This document shows, piece by piece, positions 1 to 5,336 of a stretch of DNA of 12,551 nucleotides. The notes below the pieces were generated by a model. That model had not been told where the DNA came from and searched no databases. It worked only from the letters and a program-made list of their open reading frames with translations. The translations under genes were made by a program, and so were the position numbers. Numbering within the stretch: the stretch's first letter is position 1; each line of letters opens with the position of its first letter. This DNA is from Ignavibacteria bacterium (GTDB lineage: Bacteria > Bacteroidota > Ignavibacteria > UBA10030 > SZUA-254). The stretch lies in NCBI GenBank assembly GCA_005877655.1, contig VBOC01000005.1:30332-42882 (forward strand), in the 5' to 3' direction.

Positions 1-1
1 A

Positions 2-466
2 ATGCTTTCCCCCGAGAATCTTAAGAAACTCGAAGAGCTCAAGAAACAGTTTCCGACATCCAAGGCCCTGACACTGCCCGTGCTCTGGCTCGCGCAGAAC
101 CAGTACGGCTGGATCTCGCCCGAAACGATGAAAGAGGTCGCGGAAATGCTCCAGGTTCCCCTCGGCCATGTCTACGGCGTCGTGACCTTCTACACGATGT
201 TCAATCCGAAACCTGTCGGGAAATACCATCTTCAGATCTGCACGAACGTTTCGTGCGGGCTTCTCGGGGCGGAGAAGATCTGCGATCATATCTGCCACCG
301 GTTGAATATTGAGCCCGGCGGCACGACGCCGGACCGGAGGTTCACCGTGACGGAGGTCGAGTGTTTGGGTTCATGCGGGACCGCCCCGGTGATGCAGGTG
401 AACGACGACTATGTTGGCGGTCTGACGATCGAGAAGGCTGACCGGTTGATGACAGATTTAAAATAA
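2..466 (+). CDS. nuoE: NADH-quinone oxidoreductase subunit E (24 kDa, 2Fe-2S)
   Basis: Thioredoxin-like [2Fe-2S] subunit of the NADH-oxidising arm of complex I or of a related NAD-linked dehydrogenase; cytoplasmic, partner of NuoF. Seen in the 154-residue protein: an N-terminal helical part (about 1-60), the family motif GVVTFYTMF (59-67), and four cluster ligands in the CX4C...CX3C pattern, C80, C85, C121 and C125. The length is normal for the family. The ATG at base 2 fits the usual N-terminus, but the upstream bases are outside the window, so the ribosome site and any upstream nuo genes cannot be seen. The stop is 8 bases before nuoF, so the two are surely co-transcribed. HoxE or a formate-dehydrogenase accessory subunit are alternatives, because the same fold serves all three. 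Confidence 0.93.
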   Translation: MLSPENLKKLEELKKQFPTSKALTLPVLWLAQNQYGWISPETMKEVAEMLQVPLGHVYGVVTFYTMFNPKPVGKYHLQICTNVSCGLLGAEKICDHICHRLNIEPGGTTPDRRFTVTEVECLGSCGTAPVMQVNDDYVGGLTIEKADRLMTDLK

Positions 467-474
467 ACGACCTG

Positions 475-1779
475 ATGTCCGGAACCCCTGAAAAATTGAT
501 CCTGCCGGATATCCCGGGCCTTCAGCGCATCGAGGTCTACGAAGAGCACGGAGGGTATGGAGCTCTCAAGAAGGCGCTCGGCATGAAGCCGGACGAAATT
601 ATCGACCAGGTGAAGAAATCAAACCTGCGAGGCCGCGGAGGCGCGTGCTTTCCAACGGGGCTGAAGTGGAGCTTTATGCCCAAGCAAACGCCGAAGGTTA
701 AGTATATGTGCGCGAACGGCGATGAGAGCGAACCCGGGACGTTCAAGGACCGGCTGATCTTCGAGTTGAATCCTCATCTTTTCATCGAAGGATCGCTCAT
801 CGCCGCCTACGCAATGGGCATCTCGAAGATCTATGTCTACGTCCGGGGCGAATACGCGAAGTGGATTAACATTCTCCAGGCTGCTGCGGATGACGCTGAG
901 AGAAAAGGATATATCGGTCAGAATATTCTCGGCACGGCGTTCGGCTGTGACTTTGTGGTGTTCAAAGGCGCGGGCGCTTATATCTGCGGCGAGGAGTCGG
1001 CCCTGATGACTTCAATCGAAGGGGATCGCGGTTATCCGAGAATCAAGCCGCCGTTTCCCGCCGAATTCGGCCTGTGGGGATGCCCGACGACGATCAACAA
1101 TATCGAGACCCTGGCCAATGTTCCCAACATCATCACGAGGGGGTGGGAGTGGTTTTCGACGATCGGCGCCCCGAAACAGCCCGGTACACTTCTCTTCGGC
1201 GTGAGCGGGCACGTTCGCAAGCCCGGAGTGTATGAGCTTCCGACCGGCGTGCCGATGACCGAACTGATTTACGATCACGCGGGCGGCATTCCGGGGGACA
1301 AAAAGATCAAGGCTGTCATTCCGGGCGGTTCCTCGACGATGTGGCTCCGCGGGAGCGAGATAGATGGAATTAAAATGGACGCGGAGTCGCTCAAGTCTGC
1401 CGGAACGGCGATCGGGACGGGCGGCGTGATCGTCATGGATGAGGATACCGATGTTCTGAAAGTGCTGACCCGCATCGCCAGATTTTACCACCACGAGTCG
1501 TGCGGCCAGTGCACCCCGTGCCGCGAAGGCTGCGGCTGGATGGAGAAAATCCTTCAAAGGTTTCTGCACGGTGAAGGCACGATGGAGGATGTCGGTCTGC
1601 TCGAAGACGTTGCAAACAATATCGAGGGAAACACAATCTGCGCTCTGGGGGATGCGGCCGCGTGGCCGGTCCAGAGTTTTATCCGGAAGTTTCGCGATGA
1701 GTTCGAAAAGCGGGCGGTGATGTCGCCCCCCGCGCCGAAACCCGTCCCGCCTCCCCACCTGGTGACGATCACCCTCTAG
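475..1779 (+). CDS. nuoF: NADH-quinone oxidoreductase subunit F (51 kDa; FMN, 4Fe-4S, NADH site)
   Basis: Flavoprotein that takes hydride from NADH onto FMN and passes electrons through a [4Fe-4S] cluster. Seen in the 434 residues: the glycine-rich GRGGACFPTGLKW (53-65), the FMN-site motif NGDESEPGTFKDR (81-93), the nucleotide-binding segment GAGAYICGEESAL (165-177), a SLBB-like part (about 235-330), and cluster ligands C343, C346 and C349 in ESCGQCTPCREG plus C389 in NTICALGD. The C-terminus carries a proline-rich tail (417-427) beyond the usual end. It starts 8 bases after nuoE; no good Shine-Dalgarno is visible and translational coupling is likely. NuoG does not follow: the next gene is convergent. 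The pair could serve complex I encoded elsewhere, or a hydrogenase or formate dehydrogenase; the sequence alone does not decide. Confidence 0.94.
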   Translation: MSGTPEKLILPDIPGLQRIEVYEEHGGYGALKKALGMKPDEIIDQVKKSNLRGRGGACFPTGLKWSFMPKQTPKVKYMCANGDESEPGTFKDRLIFELNPHLFIEGSLIAAYAMGISKIYVYVRGEYAKWINILQAAADDAERKGYIGQNILGTAFGCDFVVFKGAGAYICGEESALMTSIEGDRGYPRIKPPFPAEFGLWGCPTTINNIETLANVPNIITRGWEWFSTIGAPKQPGTLLFGVSGHVRKPGVYELPTGVPMTELIYDHAGGIPGDKKIKAVIPGGSSTMWLRGSEIDGIKMDAESLKSAGTAIGTGGVIVMDEDTDVLKVLTRIARFYHHESCGQCTPCREGCGWMEKILQRFLHGEGTMEDVGLLEDVANNIEGNTICALGDAAAWPVQSFIRKFRDEFEKRAVMSPPAPKPVPPPHLVTITL

Positions 1780-2267
1780 TTGTTCTGAGCCCCTTCACGG
1801 ATCCACTGCTTGAGGCCGTTGATTTGATTCGCGGTGAGAGCGGGACGGTACAAGGGCATTTTCGGAAGCCCGTCCAACCCCTCGACTCTCCGAATCAACA
1901 TGCTGTTTTCGGGATTGCACGCCTCGTTCCTGAAACATGGAACGATGATTCCCACCCTCGAGAGCGCATGCTGATACGTATCCAGGCTGTATCCTCTCTC
2001 GTCGAATGTGTCGGCGGCGTGGCAGCCGCTGAATGCACAGCCCCGATCGAAGAGGGGCTGATCGGGGAAGATGATGTCCGCCGTTCCCTGGCCGGAGATG
2101 TCGTCCTTGCAGTTCCAGCACACCCAGACGATCAACAGGAATGCAGAAACCGTCAGCAGATGCCGGGCCCTGGTTCTTGTTCCGGAATTCACGGGTAGAT
2201 GTTCGACAACTGATTCTCCCTTCACTTCACTCTCCCGACGCGCGGCCGATTGAGGAATACCATTCAT
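1776..2267 (-). CDS. cytochrome c-like exported protein with a CX4CH heme-type motif
   Basis: Putative exported or membrane-anchored heme protein, 163 residues from the ATG. A hydrophobic stretch (about 38-51) follows a basic RTRAR segment and is a signal peptide or anchor; cysteines just after it (C50, C53) do not make a good lipobox. The mature part has CAFSGCH (77-83), a CX4CH variant of the heme attachment site, a second cysteine pair (C111, C117), and a C-terminal stretch KMPLYRPALTANQINGL (136-152) ending in WIREGA, as in the ends of planctomycete-type cytochrome c domains, where the Met (here M137) is the likely distal ligand. A GTG at 2192 would give a shorter protein of 138 residues with a more normal signal peptide; no strong ribosome site supports either start. 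It is convergent with nuoF, sharing a CTAG stop overlap. Heme binding is inferred. Confidence 0.72.
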   Translation of the reverse strand: MNGIPQSAARRESEVKGESVVEHLPVNSGTRTRARHLLTVSAFLLIVWVCWNCKDDISGQGTADIIFPDQPLFDRGCAFSGCHAADTFDERGYSLDTYQHALSRVGIIVPCFRNEACNPENSMLIRRVEGLDGLPKMPLYRPALTANQINGLKQWIREGAQNN

Positions 2268-2317
2268 TGAAAAGTAGGAAACAGCAGCGTGAAACGCAAT
2301 AGTTCAGCGTTCGGAGG

Positions 2318-2346
2318 TTGATTCAGTGGGGCCTTCTTCGTATATT
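2318..2346 (+). promoter_or_regulatory. sigma-70-like promoter for tRNA-Ala
   Basis: A -35 box TTGATT (2318-2323) and a -10 box TATATT (2341-2346) are separated by exactly 17 bases. Transcription would start near 2353, about 70 bases before the tRNA, leaving an ordinary 5' leader for RNase P removal. The assignment rests only on match and position. Confidence 0.5.
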
Positions 2347-2422
2347 GGAGGCGCGATCATCGTCTTTCCCGGGTGGACTATCAGAGGTTCGCGGTTCGGT
2401 CAGAACATTTGAAGTAAATTTC

Positions 2423-2495
2423 GGGGCTGTAGCTCAGTTGGGAGAGCGCGTGAATGGCATTCACGAGGCCGAGGGTTCGATCCCCTTCAGCTCCA
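2423..2495 (+). tRNA. tRNA-Ala (anticodon GGC)
   Basis: A complete 73-base cloverleaf can be folded by eye. The acceptor stem is GGGGCTG with CAGCTCC, containing the G3:U70 wobble pair that marks alanine tRNAs. The D arm is GCTC/GAGC around an AGTTGGGA loop, the anticodon stem CGTGA/TCACG is perfect around ATGGCAT, and the T arm GAGGG/CCCTT holds TTCGATC. The anticodon GGC is at 2456-2458. The discriminator base is A (2495) and the CCA end is not encoded (CAA follows), so it must be added by the CCA enzyme. No integrase or attachment-site duplication is seen beside it. Confidence 0.97.
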
Positions 2496-2573
2496 CAATA
2501 TCGACGACATCGCCCTGAAGCTTCGCCAATCCCAGACATTTTTCGGCACCTTCTTCTTCAAAATGGTGAGGCA

Positions 2574-2603
2574 TTGAGAATCTTTGTTATTCTTCCGTAA
2601 TAA
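2574..2603 (+). promoter_or_regulatory. possible promoter for the AhpD-like gene
   Basis: TTGAGA (2574-2579) is a five-of-six match to -35. An AT-rich TAATAA follows at 2598-2603 with an 18-base spacer, a poor -10 match. The AT-rich block stands out in a GC-rich region 24 bases before the ATG at 2627. Confidence 0.3.
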
Positions 2604-2626
2604 TTTTCCCCGGTCGAAACGCAACC

Positions 2627-2971
2627 ATGGGTAAAAGACTGAAAGAGTTTCAATCATTCCGCAAGAAGATGAATGATCGGATTCTCGGCACTGACAATCG
2701 CGCGATCAAACGATTCTTCGGCGTCGACACGCTCACCTATGAGCCCGGCAAGCTCGACACCCGGACGAAGGAGATGCTCGGACTCGTGTCATCGATGGTC
2801 CTGCGCTGCGACGATTGCGTCGCGTATCACATCCTCCAGTGCAAAGAGAACGGCGTGAGCGATGAGGAGATGTTTGAGGTTTTCAGCGTGGCCCTCACCG
2901 TCGGCGGTTCGATCGTCATCCCGCATCTGCGCCGCGCTGTGGCGTTCCTCGATGAATTACCCGGGCGATAA
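2627..2971 (+). CDS. AhpD / carboxymuconolactone decarboxylase-like protein
   Basis: Small all-helical protein of 114 residues of the AhpD-like/CMD superfamily, probably a cytoplasmic thiol-disulfide or peroxide-related enzyme. The redox motif is complete: E49, then C61-D-D-C64 and H68 (RCDDCVAYH), the arrangement used for the proton relay and CxxC chemistry in AhpD. The end of the protein (GSIVIPHLRRAVAFLDE) is typical for single-domain members, and the length is normal. It stands alone between the tRNA and the ferredoxin, with 117 bases to the next gene, which has its own promoter candidate. No strong ribosome site precedes the ATG. True carboxymuconolactone decarboxylase activity is unlikely because no aromatic-degradation genes are nearby; the physiological substrate cannot be told. 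Confidence 0.82.
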   Translation: MGKRLKEFQSFRKKMNDRILGTDNRAIKRFFGVDTLTYEPGKLDTRTKEMLGLVSSMVLRCDDCVAYHILQCKENGVSDEEMFEVFSVALTVGGSIVIPHLRRAVAFLDELPGR

Positions 2972-3015
2972 ACTCACCCCGGCCCCCCCGCACACTTCCG
3001 TTTCCGGCCGAACAC

Positions 3016-3044
3016 TTGACATTGAGAAAATAACTCCGTAAATA
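3016..3044 (+). promoter_or_regulatory. promoter candidate for the ferredoxin gene
   Basis: A perfect -35 consensus TTGACA (3016-3021) is followed after 17 bases by TAAATA (3039-3044), only a fair -10. An alternative -10, TATACG at 3043, would need a 21-base spacer. It lies in an AT-rich patch 45 bases before the ferredoxin start, as expected for its promoter. Confidence 0.5.
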
Positions 3045-3077
3045 TACGAATCATTCCTTCCAACCACGTTTTCTCCT

Positions 3078-3081
3078 GAGG
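3078..3081 (+). promoter_or_regulatory. ribosome binding site of the ferredoxin gene
   Basis: GAGG ends 7 bases before the ATG at 3089 and supports that start, which also matches the N-terminus usual in FdxA proteins. Confidence 0.6.
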
Positions 3082-3088
3082 ATCAAAC

Positions 3089-3391
3089 ATGACATACATC
3101 GTCTGCGAACCCTGTTACGACTGCAAGTACACCGATTGTGTTGAAGTTTGTCCTGTCGATTGCTTTTACGAAGACGATCACATGCTCTATATCCACCCCG
3201 ACGAGTGCATCGATTGCGGCGCCTGTGTGCCTGAATGTCCCGTTGAGGCGATCTTCGCGGAGGCCGATGTACCGGAACAGTGGAAGGAATGGATTCCTGT
3301 GAATTACGAGAAAGCCCCCGCCACAACACAAATCACGCATAAGAAAGAGGCACTTGCCGGTAAAACGGCCAAGGAGTGCAAGAAGAAATAG
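3089..3391 (+). CDS. fdxA: seven-iron ferredoxin (3Fe-4S / 4Fe-4S), FdxA type
   Basis: Small soluble electron carrier of 100 residues, close in pattern to Azotobacter ferredoxin I. By alignment to that family the [3Fe-4S] cluster would use C9, C17 and C50, and the [4Fe-4S] cluster C21, C40, C43 and C46; C12 and C25 correspond to the free cysteines known in the family. The segment [15 protein letters not shown] (14-28) and [16 protein letters not shown] (36-51) are near-diagnostic. The C-terminal third is lysine-rich with an additional cysteine (C97) and is shorter than in the Azotobacter protein. A clear ribosome site and a promoter candidate lie upstream. The PAS-GAF gene starts 15 bases after the stop, so co-transcription is likely. 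The redox partner cannot be named from this window. Confidence 0.93.
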   Translation: MTYIVCEPCYDCKYTDCVEVCPVDCFYEDDHMLYIHPDECIDCGACVPECPVEAIFAEADVPEQWKEWIPVNYEKAPATTQITHKKEALAGKTAKECKKK

Positions 3392-3406
3392 CCCTCCCCC
3401 CGGGCC

Positions 3407-4870
3407 ATGAACGACAGCCCGCACATCCCCCGCGTCGATCCGAAGAAAGTCCTGCGCGAAATTGCGAACGTGACCGGCGATGTTCTTTTCATCACCGATC
3501 AAACGAGAACCATTCTTTATGTCAACCGGTCTGCCTGTAGAAAAACGGGCTATACGCGCGGCGAGCTGTTGGGCAGAAAGATCCATCATCTCTATCCGAG
3601 AGAGAATCAGGCGAGATATACGTCGAAGATCCTCCAGGCGCTGCGGAAGGGTGGGCGCTGGTCCGGCGATATTGAACTCCGGAAAAAGGACGGCACGAAT
3701 TTCTGGATCGACGCCGTCGCGGTCGGATTATTCGACCCGAACGGCAAGGCGGCCGGGATGATTCATCTGGGGCACGACCTGACCGAGCACCGTTTGCTGG
3801 ACCGGCATGCCTGGGAGTCGGGGAACAGCCTGAGCCTCATCGTCGATGCGATGGAAGACGCCCTGTTTGTTTCGGATCCCGCGGGAAAAATCCTCATGTG
3901 CAACCGGGCTCACTGTACCGCGCTCGGTTATAATCAAGCGGAGATTGTGGGGCTCAATCCTCCATATCCATGGATGAATCTGACGGATGCCCGCAGACTC
4001 CGCCGCGCCGGCAAGCTTGTCCTCAAGCAGGGCGCGCTAAAGAACTTCACGATCGAGTGGAAGCGCCGGGATGGAAAACACATGATCGTGAGCATTGCAA
4101 TCTCAGCCCTGCGTGACCGGAGGGGGAAGGTCTCCGGCTTCATCCACACGGTCCGGGATGTTTCCGATGTCCAGCACATCGAAGAGCTCAAGAGGTCAAA
4201 CGAGCAGATCGACCGGCTGGTAACAGACGTCCGGCGAAAAGCCGGGCGTCTGCACACCCTCGAATCAATCAACCGGCTTGTTCTGAACGACACGAGTACC
4301 ACCCGTGTTTTTCGGGCAGTCACATCGGGCGTCAGAAATCTCGTCAGTCATGACCTGGCGGGAATTTACATCTACGACGAAGAGCAGGAAAGCCTCATTC
4401 CCCATACCCTCTCCAAACAAACTCCGTTCTCCCGGCGTGTCGCAAGGTTTGCGCTTCCGATGGGGGAGGGGATCATCGGCGCGGCCGCAGCGGCGGGGAA
4501 AATGGTGTGGGTGAACAATGCACAACTTGACCCGCGCTCCAAGTATCCCCCTGCGATGAGGCCCGAGAAGGAGCACTTTATCGCCGTTCCTCTGCTCAGC
4601 CGCGGCTCACTGATCGGCGTGCTGGTCGTTGCTCGAAATCGCGATCCCGAGTTCATCGAGGAAGAAACTGAAATCGTGCGCTCGTTCGCCGAAGCTGCGA
4701 CGGTCGCCCTGGATAACGAGCGGCTGCTCGATGAACTAAGAAGCCGGCATCTCGGGCCGGGAGCTGCATCGGGGCGGACGACACCGATCCCGGGCCGGGC
4801 TGCTCACACGGCGCGTCGTGCGGCGAAAAAAAGGGTGCTTTCGGCCAAGGTTGCCCGATTCGGGGGTTAA
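3407..4870 (+). CDS. PAS-PAS-GAF sensory protein without output domain
   Basis: Soluble sensor-like protein of 487 residues. Visible order: PAS domain 1 (about 15-129; ITDQTRTILYVNRSACRKTGY, then LRKKDGTNFWIDAVA and a PAC-type end HDLTEHR), PAS domain 2 (about 142-257; SDPAGKILMCNRAH, WKRRDGKHM, HTVRDVSD), a helical linker (255-285), and a GAF domain (about 286-441; MGEGIIGAAAAAGK, HFIAVPLLSRGSLIGVLVVAR). After the GAF helix comes only a basic Ala/Arg/Lys/Pro tail (450-487). There is no HisKA or ATPase, GGDEF, EAL or DNA-binding domain, and no membrane segment. No recognisable output domain is visible downstream. It follows the ferredoxin gene by 15 bases, without a good ribosome site. Ligand and partner are unknown; it may signal by protein contact. 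Confidence 0.83.
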   Translation: MNDSPHIPRVDPKKVLREIANVTGDVLFITDQTRTILYVNRSACRKTGYTRGELLGRKIHHLYPRENQARYTSKILQALRKGGRWSGDIELRKKDGTNFWIDAVAVGLFDPNGKAAGMIHLGHDLTEHRLLDRHAWESGNSLSLIVDAMEDALFVSDPAGKILMCNRAHCTALGYNQAEIVGLNPPYPWMNLTDARRLRRAGKLVLKQGALKNFTIEWKRRDGKHMIVSIAISALRDRRGKVSGFIHTVRDVSDVQHIEELKRSNEQIDRLVTDVRRKAGRLHTLESINRLVLNDTSTTRVFRAVTSGVRNLVSHDLAGIYIYDEEQESLIPHTLSKQTPFSRRVARFALPMGEGIIGAAAAAGKMVWVNNAQLDPRSKYPPAMRPEKEHFIAVPLLSRGSLIGVLVVARNRDPEFIEEETEIVRSFAEAATVALDNERLLDELRSRHLGPGAASGRTTPIPGRAAHTARRAAKKRVLSAKVARFGG

Positions 4871-4917
4871 ACGGACAAGCTGATCGCCTCGCATTGCATC
4901 GAGCGGCCATTTTAACC

Positions 4918-4946
4918 TTGCAATAGTGGCGGGGGATGTGTATACT
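4918..4946 (+). promoter_or_regulatory. sigma-70-like promoter of the lysC leader
   Basis: TTGCAA (4918-4923), a 17-base spacer and TATACT (4941-4946, five of six) form the best promoter match in this part. Transcription would begin near 4953, giving a leader of about 160 bases before the small membrane protein gene and about 385 before lysC. Confidence 0.55.
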
Positions 4947-4957
4947 GGACTGTCCAG
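4945..4957. promoter_or_regulatory. operator-like inverted repeat over the -10/start site
   Basis: CTGGAC-T-GTCCAG is a perfect 6+1+6 inverted repeat that overlaps the end of the -10 box and the predicted transcription start. That is a usual place for a repressor site, but the binding protein is unknown and a chance palindrome is possible. Confidence 0.35.
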
Positions 4958-5066
4958 CAGCCACCCCTCCGGCCGGCTTTCATGATCGGCGGCGCGCTCG
5001 CCCGGGCACTCTTACCTGTCTGGCATCATTGAAACTCGCGGGAGGAACGTTCGTAGTCTTTTGTGC

Positions 5067-5084
5067 GCGCCTGCTTTCAGGCGC
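5067..5084 (+). other. leader hairpin upstream of the small membrane ORF
   Basis: GCGCCTG (5067-5073) and CAGGCGC (5078-5084) pair perfectly over 7 bases around a CTTT loop. No T-run follows, so it is not a terminator. It sits in the predicted leader 30 bases before the ATG at 5115 and could be a structural or stabilising element. The surrounding stretch 4871-5114 holds no gene that I can support. Confidence 0.4.
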
Positions 5085-5114
5085 AATTCAATCGTCAGGA
5101 AAAACAAGCGGAAG

Positions 5115-5261
5115 ATGCAAACCGTAGAGTTTCTCGGCTTAAATGTCGTCATCGTCGGCCTGCTGATCGGGGCTGTCTTCCTCTATCTGGTCTTCCTCAT
5201 CAACAAGAGAAGGAAGGATAAGTTTCTTCACCATGAAATGAGGAGGGATGTTCAGGGATAG
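5115..5261 (+). CDS. small single-span membrane protein (48 aa), function unknown
   Basis: Predicted 48-residue protein: a short N-terminal part, a strongly hydrophobic span (about residues 8-27, LGLNVVIVGLLIGAVFLYLV), then a positively charged NKRRKDK segment and a hydrophilic tail, suggesting one transmembrane helix with the C-terminus inside by the positive-inside rule. The ATG at 5115 was chosen because the in-frame TTG at 5061 would add 18 basic residues with no better ribosome site; AGGA at 5097-5100 is rather far. It is followed by a hairpin with T-run and then lysC. Architecture resembles CcoQ-like or other tiny membrane subunits, but I do not recognise the family. The composition, not just the open frame, makes it plausible as a gene. 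Confidence 0.5.
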   Translation: MQTVEFLGLNVVIVGLLIGAVFLYLVFLINKRRKDKFLHHEMRRDVQG

Positions 5262-5287
5262 CAAGGGACGAAACGCAGGTATTCGAA

Positions 5288-5324
5288 AAGCCCCTCTGCG
5301 TAATGGCGAGGGGTTTCTGTTTTT
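5288..5324 (+). terminator. intrinsic terminator or attenuator just before lysC
   Basis: The stem pairs AAGCCCCTC (5288-5296) with GAGGGGTTT (5308-5316), including one G-T pair, around an 11-base loop; a T-run (5320-5324) follows after a short CTG. It ends 12 bases before the lysC start codon, leaving no room for another promoter. It therefore either ends the small-ORF transcript, with lysC depending on read-through, or acts as an attenuator. Confidence 0.7.
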
Positions 5325-5336
5325 AAAGCTGCAGCG

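Noticed and set aside
1012..1758. Long minus-strand open frame (248 codons) opposite nuoF
   Set aside because: It lies entirely within nuoF, its product is an Arg/His-rich composition typical of reversed GC-rich codons, and nuoF has unmistakable motifs throughout.
2423..2626. Integrated element using tRNA-Ala as attachment site
   Set aside because: No integrase, no repeat of the tRNA 3' end nearby, and flanking genes look like ordinary chromosomal genes.
4953..5114. Known lysine riboswitch or T-box in the lysC leader
   Set aside because: The conserved lysine-riboswitch and T-box sequence elements were not found on reading; only one simple hairpin is clear.
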